Assembly (NCBI GenBank): GCA_031549085.1
Contig: JAVBQL010000013.1
Coordinates: 62,001 to 126,000 of the forward strand
Reading direction: 5' to 3'
DNA length: 64,000 nucleotides
DNA from: JAVBQL01 sp031549085
Lineage (GTDB): Bacteria > Spirochaetota > GWE2-31-10 > MWDO01
In this document: positions 52,344-59,960 of the stretch, piece by piece
How positions within the stretch are numbered: position 1 is the stretch's first letter
Layout of the letters: every line of letters begins with the position of its first letter
Position numbers and translations under genes: made by a program
Notes under the pieces: model-generated
Seen by the model: only the letters and a program-made list of their open reading frames with translations
Told to the model about the DNA's origin: nothing
The model's database searches: none

Positions 52344-53849
52344 ATGAAAGATAAATTAAATAAAGATAGTTCTAATATCAACAATAACTTTGATGTTATA
52401 ATCATAGGAAGCGGCATTGGGGGATTAACCTCTGCTGCTTTTTTAGCAAAAGATGGAAAAAAGGTGCTGGTCTTGGAGCAGCACTCACTTCCCGGAGGAT
52501 ATCTGCATGGTTTCTATCGAAAGAAGATCTTTTTTGACTCTGCAGTATATTCAATTGCAGGCTGTGGAGAGAATGGATATATTACTCATGTTCTAAAAAA
52601 GCTCTCACTAGAAAAAGAGCTTAAATTTATAGAGTACAAATCTATCTATAAGCTAATCTCTCCAATTGGAGAGTATACCCTGCCTGTTGGCATTGATAAT
52701 TTTTATAACTATCTTTCAAATCTATTCCCAGATCAAAGCACTAATATAAAGAGATTTATTGATGAGGGGATAATTTTATACAACCTTTTTGAAAAAGAGA
52801 AGTTTGATGAGGAGATTGATCAAGAAAAATATAGAGAGATGCTCTCAAAATGGGGGACAAAAAACTATAAAGATTTTATAGATTCATTTATAACAGATGA
52901 GAAGCTTGCATTTATCCTCTACTCCATGTGGATATTCTGTGCTCTTCCAGACAGCAGAGCCTCTGCTCTCTACGCTACTCTTATGCTCTTTGTTCATATC
53001 ATAGAGAGCACTCACTACATAGATGGGGGCTGTGACAAACTTGCAAAGATGCTGGTTAAATATATAGAGAGCCACAATGGTATAGTTAGATGTAACTCTA
53101 TGGTAGATGAAATCCTCTTTGAGGATGGGCTTGCAAAAGGTGTTGTACTCTCTAGTGGAGAGAGCTATTTCAGTAAGTCGGTTATTATAAACTGTAGTCC
53201 TAAAAGTGTTGTTGATAAGCTAATAAAAGATAGCAGCAATATTCCAAATATATTAAAAAGAAGAGTTGGAAAACTTTTACCCTCTCTCTCGTTTGTTGCA
53301 ATCTATCTTGCTGTCAAAACGAATAAAAATATTAGAGATCCATTTGCAGAATCAAACCAAATATTTTATCTTGAACATATGGATAATGATAGAAGCTATA
53401 TTGAATCGATCACTAATGATACTCCCTATTTTTCTAACCTCATAATCACTAAGCTTCCATCAACAAATTCTAGTGATAAAGATATTGTTCGTATAAATGT
53501 CTACTCTCTTGCCTCTATGGATAAGGAGAGTGATTGGACAGCTAAAAAAGAGGAGCTTTCAAGAGAGCTTTTTGATAAAATTGATAATATGTTTAAGGGT
53601 TATATAAGTGAAGTTATTGTCTGTGAGTCTGCCACTCCAAAGACCTTCTATAGATATACCTTTAATGACAAAGGGGCTATCTATGGCTTTGAGAATACTT
53701 GTGATCCATATAAGGGATTAAAGCTTGAAAACAAAAGCGGAATAAAGAATCTCTTTTTTGCAAGCCACTGGACAAAACCGGGTGGGAGTATCTATAATGC
53801 TATGACCTCTGGTGAGGAGGCATATAAGCTTGCCTCTGAACTTTTTTAG
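52344..53849 (+). CDS. Phytoene-desaturase/carotenoid-isomerase-like FAD oxidoreductase, complete
   Basis: About 501 residues from ATG 52344; upstream in-frame starts at 52299 (TTG) and 52314 (ATG) overlap the previous gene. The FAD motif VIIIGSGIGGLTSAAFLAKDG is followed by VLVLEQHSLPGGYLHGF. The end (ATPKTFYRYTFNDKGAIYGFENT, then FASHWTKPGGSIYNAM) is the second FAD contact of the CrtI/retinol-saturase group. The gene at 1-1424 is a paralogue. The substrate is unknown, and no isoprenoid genes are adjacent. Confidence 0.85.
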   Translation: MKDKLNKDSSNINNNFDVIIIGSGIGGLTSAAFLAKDGKKVLVLEQHSLPGGYLHGFYRKKIFFDSAVYSIAGCGENGYITHVLKKLSLEKELKFIEYKSIYKLISPIGEYTLPVGIDNFYNYLSNLFPDQSTNIKRFIDEGIILYNLFEKEKFDEEIDQEKYREMLSKWGTKNYKDFIDSFITDEKLAFILYSMWIFCALPDSRASALYATLMLFVHIIESTHYIDGGCDKLAKMLVKYIESHNGIVRCNSMVDEILFEDGLAKGVVLSSGESYFSKSVIINCSPKSVVDKLIKDSSNIPNILKRRVGKLLPSLSFVAIYLAVKTNKNIRDPFAESNQIFYLEHMDNDRSYIESITNDTPYFSNLIITKLPSTNSSDKDIVRINVYSLASMDKESDWTAKKEELSRELFDKIDNMFKGYISEVIVCESATPKTFYRYTFNDKGAIYGFENTCDPYKGLKLENKSGIKNLFFASHWTKPGGSIYNAMTSGEEAYKLASELF

Positions 53850-53919
53850 TATACTTAAAATTTGTTTATCATACTTTTATAAAAATATAGATACAGCTCT
53901 CTTTTATAATAACATACTA

Positions 53920-54010
53920 TTAATATCAAATTAGCTATGCAACTCTATCCCTAGTTTACTTGTCAATATAAAAATATATAATGAACGAATGGTACTTAAA
54001 AAAATCTTGA
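53920..54010. repeat. MITE-like family 1, left arm only
   Basis: ACATACTATTAATATCAAATTAGC and CTAGTTTACTTGTCAAT lead into repeat B. The opposite arm is absent. Confidence 0.6.
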
Positions 54011-54300
54011 TTTATCCAATAAATAATCTATAATATACTTTGTGCACGGTGTCCAAATTTGGGGGTTCACGCTCCTATAGGTTTGGATGCCACGATGGAG
54101 AAGCATGCCCGCACTTGCATAAGGGCTGTTATTCTCGTCATCGTGGGGAGTATCAGCAACGTGAACTTTGCTTTTGTGGGCATGCCTGTTTTTTTATAAA
54201 AATGGGGACTGCTACTGCTTGCCTTTTAAAGCAAAATTGTTCGAAGCTGCTACTCCCCTTCTTTTTTTAGTTCTATTTTGTATCTCTTTTAGATATAAAA
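54005..54300 (+). repeat. Repeat B, copy 1 (about 295 bp)
   Basis: Starts AAAAATCTTGATTTATCCAA and recurs at 54660-54960 with about 660 bases between starts. The open frame in this copy (54040-54270) is broken in copy 2 by a one-base deletion (CTGCTTGCC against CTGCTGCC), so it is probably not a protein. The conserved feature is RNA-like pairing. Confidence 0.85.
54065..54195 (+). ncRNA. Candidate structured RNA, repeat B copy 1
   Basis: Outer stem GTTCACG (54065-54071) with CGTGAAC (54160-54166). Second stem 54090-54098 with 54138-54146 (nine pairs). Inner hairpin within AGCATGCCCGCAC...GGGCT. GCATGCCC-GCAC (54103-54114) can instead pair with GTGGGCATGC (54176-54185), which is followed by a run of seven T (54189-54195), as in an attenuator. 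Comparison with copy 2 shows pairing-preserving changes in the second stem. The class is unknown. Confidence 0.5.
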
Positions 54301-54317
54301 ATATATAAACAACTCCC

Positions 54318-54560
54318 TTGTATAATAACATACTATTAATATAAAATTAGCTATGCAACTCCATCTCTGGTTTACTTGTCAGTATGAACAAATATAAAGA
54401 GTGAATGCTACTAAAAAAAAGAAGAAAGAGAGAGAATAATTATATAAAGATGGGGTTTTACCCCAACCTCTATATAATTGCTTTTTCTTTTTTTTCCTTT
54501 TTTAAGTGACGTTTGCTCCTTATATATCTATTTAATGACAAGGAATACAAAAATAAGTTT
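54318..54560. repeat. MITE-like family 1, full-length but imperfect
   Basis: Left arm ACATACTATTAATATAAAATT, central hairpin TATATAAAGATGGGG-TTTTA-CCCCAACCTCTATATA (about 54440-54475), then a decayed right arm (AGTGACGTTTGCTCC). It sits between the two copies of repeat B. Confidence 0.65.
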
Positions 54561-54664
54561 AAACCACTCATCAGAGCTTGGATGGGATTGTTGATATTAA
54601 GAGAGCTATATTAAAATTATTATCATTATAAATGTTATATTAAATAAGTATGTGCCAATAAAAA

Positions 54665-54960
54665 AATCTTGATTTATCCAATAAATAATCTATAATATAC
54701 TCTGTTCATGGTGTCCAAATTTGGGGGTTCACGCTCCTATAGGTTTGGATGCTGCGTCGAAGAAGCATGCCCGCACTTGCATAAGGGCTGTTATTCTTGT
54801 CGGCGCGGGGAGTATCAGCAACGTGAACTTTGCTTTTGTGGGCATGCCTGTTTTTTTATAAAAATGGGGACTGCTACTGCTGCCTTTTAAAGCAAAATTG
54901 TTCGAAACTGCTACTCCCCTTCTTTTTTTAGCTCTATTTTGTATCTCTTTTAAATATAAA
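54665..54960 (+). repeat. Repeat B, copy 2 (about 295 bp)
   Basis: Begins ATCTTGATTTATCCAATAAA, as copy 1. It is close to identical except in two short windows (54752-54760 and 54797-54808) that form the two sides of one stem. That distribution is unlike random drift. Confidence 0.85.
54727..54857 (+). ncRNA. Candidate structured RNA, repeat B copy 2
   Basis: The same fold as copy 1: outer stem 54727-54733 with 54822-54828, second stem 54752-54760 with 54800-54808, seven T at 54851-54857. In the second stem an A-U and a U-A pair of copy 1 have become G-C and C-G, and three further pairs changed to or from U-G or G-U, with no pair lost. The wobbles support plus-strand transcription. Confidence 0.5.
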
Positions 54961-54981
54961 AATATACAAACAACTCCCTTG

Positions 54982-55087
54982 TATAATAACATACTATTAA
55001 TATCAAATTAGCTATGCAACTCCATCTCTAGTTTACCCTGTCAGTACAAACAAATACAATGAGCGAATGCTACTAAAAAAAAGAAAA
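54982..55087. repeat. MITE-like family 1, left arm only
   Basis: ACATACTATTAATATCAAATT, CTCTAGTTTACC and GAGCGAATGCTACTAAAAA match the left arm at 54318 but run into unrelated DNA. The gap 53850-55213 therefore consists almost wholly of repeats. Confidence 0.6.
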
Positions 55088-55213
55088 AGTAAGCATATAG
55101 ACTCATTTAAGCCTATATAGGATTATCATAAAATATGTAGTTATAAAAAAAGCTCTATCATTATCATACTAACAATAGAGCCATAAGTCTAAATTATAAA
55201 AAATAAAAGAAAA

Positions 55214-58200
55214 TTATTCCCACGCAATTGTTGCTGGCGGTTTATTGGTCAAATCAAAAAATAGTGCATCTACAAAATCAAGCCTCTTTACACCATCAAC
55301 AACCTCTAAAAGTATATTCACTGGAATCTTTGCAAATTCCGCACTCATTGCATCAATAGAGACAACTGGTCGTAAAACTATTGAACACTTATCAGGAGAC
55401 TCTGCATAAGGGATATTAATAGTTAGATTTTGAAAAATCTTATCATAATAGCCATGTTTTTTTAATGTCTTTATAAAAATATCATCAACTTCTCTAATCA
55501 TATCAAGCCTCTCTTTGTTACAGTGGGCAGGTTGAAGAGAGAGATTCAATTTTTTATTCCTATCATCTTTTCTTGCATAAAGCTCAAGTACGACTCTATT
55601 AACAAAACCAACTTTCTCTGTAATATGTTTACTTATCTTGTCCAATATATCAAAACTTACAAAATCTTCCATTATATTGTCTATGCTTAATGCAGCTGGA
55701 AATTTGTATGTTCTGGCCTCTCCAGTTACGCCTGTCGATTTTACAGGAATAACAGAGAGAGAAGATTTTCTATCTTTTATAAACTCTGATAGCTTTATCT
55801 TTTTTAATTTCTTGGTAGCCTCTTTGTATAACTCCTCATCTTTTTCTGAAAGCTCACCAGTTGAACCAAGGACATTTATTGATAGTCCCGGTCCCGGAAA
55901 TGGATGTCTCTTCATTAGTTCTGAGAAGCCAAGCTGTGACCCAAGCTTTCTAACCTCATCTTTATAGAGGTCCTTTATTGGTTCAACAACAAGTCCCTTT
56001 TCGATCATCTCTGTTATCAGGTCTATTCTATTGTGATGAGTTTTAATAGTATTTGCATGCTTTGGATTTCCAGACTCAATTATGTCTGGATATATTGTTC
56101 CTTGTCCCAAGAGCCAATGGGTAGTATCAAGCTTCATATCATTCAAAACTTCTTCTCTAAAGGTGATATAAGCGAGACCAACCCTATTACGCTTCTCTTG
56201 AGGATCAATTACACCTCTTACGGCATCAAGAAAATGTTTGCTTCCATCATAGACAACAAAGTTGTCAAGTCCATACTCATGGTATCTACTCTTGATGGCT
56301 GCAGATTCATCTAGCCTCATAAAGCCATTGTCGATATGAAGCCCAAGCACTCTATCTTTTCCAAGAACTTTGTTCAGAAGAGCAAAAGTAACCGTTGAAT
56401 CAACTCCGCCAGATAGAAAGAGAAGTACACTTTTATCTTTTACAACATCTCTTATCTCATCTTCTATTCTTGATACAAATTTGTTCATGTCCCAATTTTT
56501 TTGCATACCAGCTATGTTAGCAAAATTGAGAAATATTTTATCTCCATTTTCTCCATTATCAAGCTCTGGGTGAAACTTTACTGCAAATATTTTTTTCTCA
56601 AGATTTTGAATAGCTATAATCTCTTTATCATCTGTTATAGCTGTAACCTCAAACCCTTCAGGTGGAGATATAAATCTATCTTTGCCTGTTATTACAACTT
56701 CAGCCTCAGTTATGCCATTAAAAAGAGGGGTGTTTGTTGTTAGTTTAAATTTAGAACTACCCTTTCTCTTTTTTTCTGTCTCTATTTTTCCATCAAAGTA
56801 GTGGTTTATAAGATCAAAACCGTAAGAGATTCCCAAAACTGGGATTCCAAGTGAAAAAAGCTCTCTGTTGCAGTTAATTATAGTGTTGTCACTTACACTA
56901 GCAGGGCTGCTCGACAAAACAATACCCTTAACACTATCCATCTGCTCTTTTGTTATATTAGGGGAGGCGAGCTCTGCATAAAATCCAAGTGATCTAAATT
57001 TTTTTGCGATTAAGTGTGCCGACTGACCGCCAAAACTTATAACTAGCAATTTTTCCATTTTTTTCTCCTTCTCCCTCTCTTTAAGAAAATATCTCCTTAA
57101 AGAGTAGATTATCATTATTAAGACTATCAATATCGTTATATAGGAAAAAAGCTCCCCTATATAGCTATATATTGTTCTCTTGTCATACAGTGAGAGAGTC
57201 TCTTTTAAAAAACCTTCAGTGCCGATTTTTAGACTCTTTTTTACCTCGCCTGTAATTGATGATGCTGTTGTGAGACCTGTTGCTGTACATCGATAGAAAG
57301 ATCTTCTGTTCTCTATCGCTCGAAGTCTTGCCAATACTGAATGATGAATTGGACCAATGCCATTTCCAAACCAGCTGTCATTGGTTATATTTATCATTAA
57401 GTTTGACCCCTCATTATTCTTTCTTCTTATCAAGTCAGGAAAAAGATCCTCAAAACAGATGCTTAAGGAGGCTCTTGCCTCTCCCATAAAAAATACTGAT
57501 AGTGTTTGTCCTCTATTTAAGCTCCTTTTAAAGGGGGTTAGCATTCGAAGAAATGGGAAAAGCTTTTCAAACGGAACATACTCTCCAAAGACAAGAAGTC
57601 TCTCCTTATCATATCTTTGGAGAGAATTTTTATCTTTTATCAATAGACATGAATTTGTCATCTCGCCGCCAGCGGAGTAGACAATACCCATAACAAGATA
57701 TGGCTCATCAATAGTAAGATTTTCATTAAAAAAGTTTCTGTCTCCATGATAAGCAAATGGAAAGACACTCTCCGGCCAAATTATAACATCTACAGTGTTA
57801 TCAACAAGCGAGAGCTCTGTTAGTTTGTTGTATGTATCTATTGACAACTCAAAGTTTGAGCTGTCCATCTTCTGTTTGCCTGTTATATTCCCCTGTATAA
57901 GAGAGGCACTTATTGTAGGAAGGTTATTATCAACTTTTTTTAGATAGTCTAACCTTAAAAAACCATATATAAAAATAAGCAGCACAGGCACTATAAAGAT
58001 AAAATTTGATATTTTTAACTTTTGTTTAATGAGGATTTTTTTTATTAGAAGGAAGAGTCCCATATTGAAAAACATCGTTGCAAGTATAACACCTGTCATA
58101 CCTGTGATATCTATTATTTGAATAAATGGCAAACATCCAATAAGTGAATCTCCAATTGTGTGTCTAAAGATCTTTGGATATAAAAAATCTACTGCAACAA

Positions 58201-58576
58201 ACACAAGTGGAAATGAGTATATAAAATATCTGTTTGATAGGTAGAGTTTTTTATATATAAATGATATCAATGGGTATTGAAGTGCATAGTAGGCACATAG
58301 AAGAAGAGGAATTAAAACAGCAAAGAGAATTGGCATCTTTCCAGATTCGTGAAAGGTTATTGAGAGCCAATAGAAGTTTATGCAGTAGGCGATTAGGCCA
58401 AATAAGAATGATTCAAGTATATAGTGTTTCCTATAGAAGATAATATATAGAAATGGCAAGAGTCCTACAAATCTAAAGAGAGAGAAAAAGGGATATTGTC
58501 CCAATCCCCAGATTATAGCGGAGATTATAAGAATTATTGGGTATGTGTACTTTTTTTCTAACAGTGTGTTTTTCAT
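55214..58576 (-). CDS. lnt-guaA: Apolipoprotein N-acyltransferase joined in frame to GMP synthetase
   Basis: One open frame of 1120 codons. Codons 1-506 encode Lnt: multiple membrane helices, then a nitrilase-like domain with the Glu (IWPESVFPF), Lys (YDKERLLVFGEYVP) and Cys (SICFEDLFPDL) triad, and a last helix. Lnt adds the third acyl chain to lipoproteins. From codon 507 (MEKLLVISFGGQSAHLIAKK) the sequence is GuaA, which converts XMP to GMP. It has a class I glutaminase-like domain, PP-loop LSGGVDST and a C-terminal end KPPATIAWE. The glutaminase nucleophile, normally Cys in GxCYG, is Ser (GISYG; residue 78 of GuaA, codon 584). His163 and Glu165 (FHPE) remain. GuaA is about 614 residues because of a second dimerisation lobe, as in human GMPS. 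AAGGAG precedes Met507, so GuaA may be made separately. Confidence 0.85.
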   Translation of the reverse strand: MKNTLLEKKYTYPIILIISAIIWGLGQYPFFSLFRFVGLLPFLYIIFYRKHYILESFLFGLIAYCINFYWLSITFHESGKMPILFAVLIPLLLCAYYALQYPLISFIYKKLYLSNRYFIYSFPLVFVAVDFLYPKIFRHTIGDSLIGCLPFIQIIDITGMTGVILATMFFNMGLFLLIKKILIKQKLKISNFIFIVPVLLIFIYGFLRLDYLKKVDNNLPTISASLIQGNITGKQKMDSSNFELSIDTYNKLTELSLVDNTVDVIIWPESVFPFAYHGDRNFFNENLTIDEPYLVMGIVYSAGGEMTNSCLLIKDKNSLQRYDKERLLVFGEYVPFEKLFPFLRMLTPFKRSLNRGQTLSVFFMGEARASLSICFEDLFPDLIRRKNNEGSNLMINITNDSWFGNGIGPIHHSVLARLRAIENRRSFYRCTATGLTTASSITGEVKKSLKIGTEGFLKETLSLYDKRTIYSYIGELFSYITILIVLIMIIYSLRRYFLKEREKEKKMEKLLVISFGGQSAHLIAKKFRSLGFYAELASPNITKEQMDSVKGIVLSSSPASVSDNTIINCNRELFSLGIPVLGISYGFDLINHYFDGKIETEKKRKGSSKFKLTTNTPLFNGITEAEVVITGKDRFISPPEGFEVTAITDDKEIIAIQNLEKKIFAVKFHPELDNGENGDKIFLNFANIAGMQKNWDMNKFVSRIEDEIRDVVKDKSVLLFLSGGVDSTVTFALLNKVLGKDRVLGLHIDNGFMRLDESAAIKSRYHEYGLDNFVVYDGSKHFLDAVRGVIDPQEKRNRVGLAYITFREEVLNDMKLDTTHWLLGQGTIYPDIIESGNPKHANTIKTHHNRIDLITEMIEKGLVVEPIKDLYKDEVRKLGSQLGFSELMKRHPFPGPGLSINVLGSTGELSEKDEELYKEATKKLKKIKLSEFIKDRKSSLSVIPVKSTGVTGEARTYKFPAALSIDNIMEDFVSFDILDKISKHITEKVGFVNRVVLELYARKDDRNKKLNLSLQPAHCNKERLDMIREVDDIFIKTLKKHGYYDKIFQNLTINIPYAESPDKCSIVLRPVVSIDAMSAEFAKIPVNILLEVVDGVKRLDFVDALFFDLTNKPPATIAWE
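57056..57070 (-). promoter_or_regulatory. Internal ribosome binding site and start of the GuaA part
   Basis: On the minus strand AAGGAG (57070-57065) is followed after six bases by ATG (57058-57056), codon 507 of the joined frame. This is an ideal Shine-Dalgarno. It lies in a Lys/Glu-coding linker (LKEREKEKK) with no stop before it. Confidence 0.6.
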
Positions 58577-58767
58577 TGAATAAGTCTTAAATGGGATTAG
58601 TTTATTTTATAGTTTATACTAAAAAAATAGAAAGTTTGCAAAACAAATTTATTTTTATTTTCTTGGGTGCTACTTGGCACTTTGAAATTTGAAACTATTT
58701 TTTTATATATAGGTTTTTTGTATAGCTTTATTACTAAAATAGTCCTATCCAATCTTATATGGGTAAT

Positions 58768-58998
58768 TTAAGTCTATTTTCTGGTTTCCCTGTCAGCACG
58801 AAAATATGTAATTAGTGAATAGCACTTGAAAAAGAAAGAAAAAGTAAAAATATATAGGTTGGGGTAGCACCCCTCCTATATATTTTTATTCTCTCTTCTT
58901 TCTCTTTTTTTAGTAGCGTTCACTTGTTATATTTGTTCATATTGATCAGTAAACCAAAGATAGAGTTATTCTGCTAATTTAATATTAATAGTATGTTA
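58768..58998. repeat. MITE-like family 1, near-complete palindrome
   Basis: Central hairpin AAAAATATATAGG-TTGGGGTAGCACCCC-TCCTATATATTTTT at about 58846-58887. The right arm (reverse of TAACATACTATTAATATTAAA) ends at about 58998. The left arm carries GGTTTCCCTGTCAGCACG as in the element at 1500. Confidence 0.7.
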
Positions 58999-59065
58999 TT
59001 TATAGAAGAGAGTTGTTTGTATACTTTCATATTTAAAAAATTTATAAATATAAAACTACCAATCG

Positions 59066-59845
59066 TTAGCCATACTGTTTGGCAGATCCTTCATATTTCT
59101 GATTATGTTTTTTCTGCTTATCTATGTAGTGGTTAAGCATATGTTGTGAAAGGATACTATTCTCAACAAAAAAACTGCCAATTGGACAATTATAATTTTT
59201 CTGTTTAAACAAGATAAGATTTACATTGTTTGTTGTTAAGAGCCCCAGTCTAACTGCTGTCTCACCAAATCTCTCTGATGCTTTTGCATTTTTTAATATC
59301 TCTATAACATCATTATTTGTAAGAAGATCATTTTCAATAGCAATCTCACCAATACGTGGTCTATTTTTAAACTGCCACGTAAGAGACTCAACAAGAACAG
59401 TTCTATCAATAATTTTGGAGTAGTATAAAAATTCAGAGAGTCTTAAAAACCTGCTTGGAACAGCCCCTTTCCAAAAAAAGTTCTTATCATTATCATCTTT
59501 TTTAAGATTGAAATCTCTTTTATCATTTTTTTTAACACTATATTCCTGAAATGATTTATAAAAGAGTTTACTCAAGCTGTTCTTATCATTTATGAGGTTT
59601 AAAAGGATTTGACATGAGTCGTTAAGATCTTTAAATTGCTTTTCAAGCTCTTTCTCATCACCACCCAAAATCACTGCTCTATCAGGGTGAAAAAATTTTG
59701 CCTTCTCTCGAAAGGCCCTTCTTACAGTCTCAATTTCAAGTTCTCTAAAGTTGTATATATACTTTTTATAATGATCATTTTCAAAAAGCTTAGATAGTGC
59801 AATTTTAAAGTCTTCATATGTTAGTTCATCTATTTCCATCTGCAT
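59066..59845 (-). CDS. J-domain protein with MshEN-like C-terminal repeats
   Basis: A 259-residue protein. The N-terminal region (about 10-85) is a J-domain with HPD at 53-55 (FFHPDR), so it should stimulate an Hsp70. The C-terminal part (about 130-245) has three repeats of the type IGEIAIENDLLTNNDVIEIL, resembling the MshEN/GspE N-terminal fold that in other proteins binds cyclic-di-GMP or partners. The key Arg-xx-Arg of true MshEN is not evident. The combination suggests a specialised adaptor; the client is unknown. ATGs at codons 1 and 3 are both possible. Confidence 0.65.
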   Translation of the reverse strand: MQMEIDELTYEDFKIALSKLFENDHYKKYIYNFRELEIETVRRAFREKAKFFHPDRAVILGGDEKELEKQFKDLNDSCQILLNLINDKNSLSKLFYKSFQEYSVKKNDKRDFNLKKDDNDKNFFWKGAVPSRFLRLSEFLYYSKIIDRTVLVESLTWQFKNRPRIGEIAIENDLLTNNDVIEILKNAKASERFGETAVRLGLLTTNNVNLILFKQKNYNCPIGSFFVENSILSQHMLNHYIDKQKKHNQKYEGSAKQYG

Positions 59846-59864
59846 CTCTTAAAAACTTATAAGA

Positions 59865-59886
59865 GGCTATTTTTAAAAAAATAGCC
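59865..59886 (-). terminator. Hairpin after the chemoreceptor gene
   Basis: GGCTATTTTT and AAAAATAGCC form a 10-bp stem with a tiny loop. It lies about 75 bases beyond the chemoreceptor stop on the minus strand and just upstream of the J-domain gene. Confidence 0.5.
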
Positions 59887-59960
59887 GTCTTAAAAATATA
59901 CTAAATATATTTTTTGCTGTCAAAGATTGTATTAAAATGACTTTTTATTTTTTTAAGGTA

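Noticed and set aside
54040..54890. Cys-rich open frames in repeat B
   Set aside because: A one-base deletion breaks the frame in the second copy while the RNA stem is preserved by compensatory change.
1500..58998. CRISPR arrays
   Set aside because: The repeats are long inverted elements scattered in intergenic regions, not short direct repeats with regular unique spacers; no cas genes are present.
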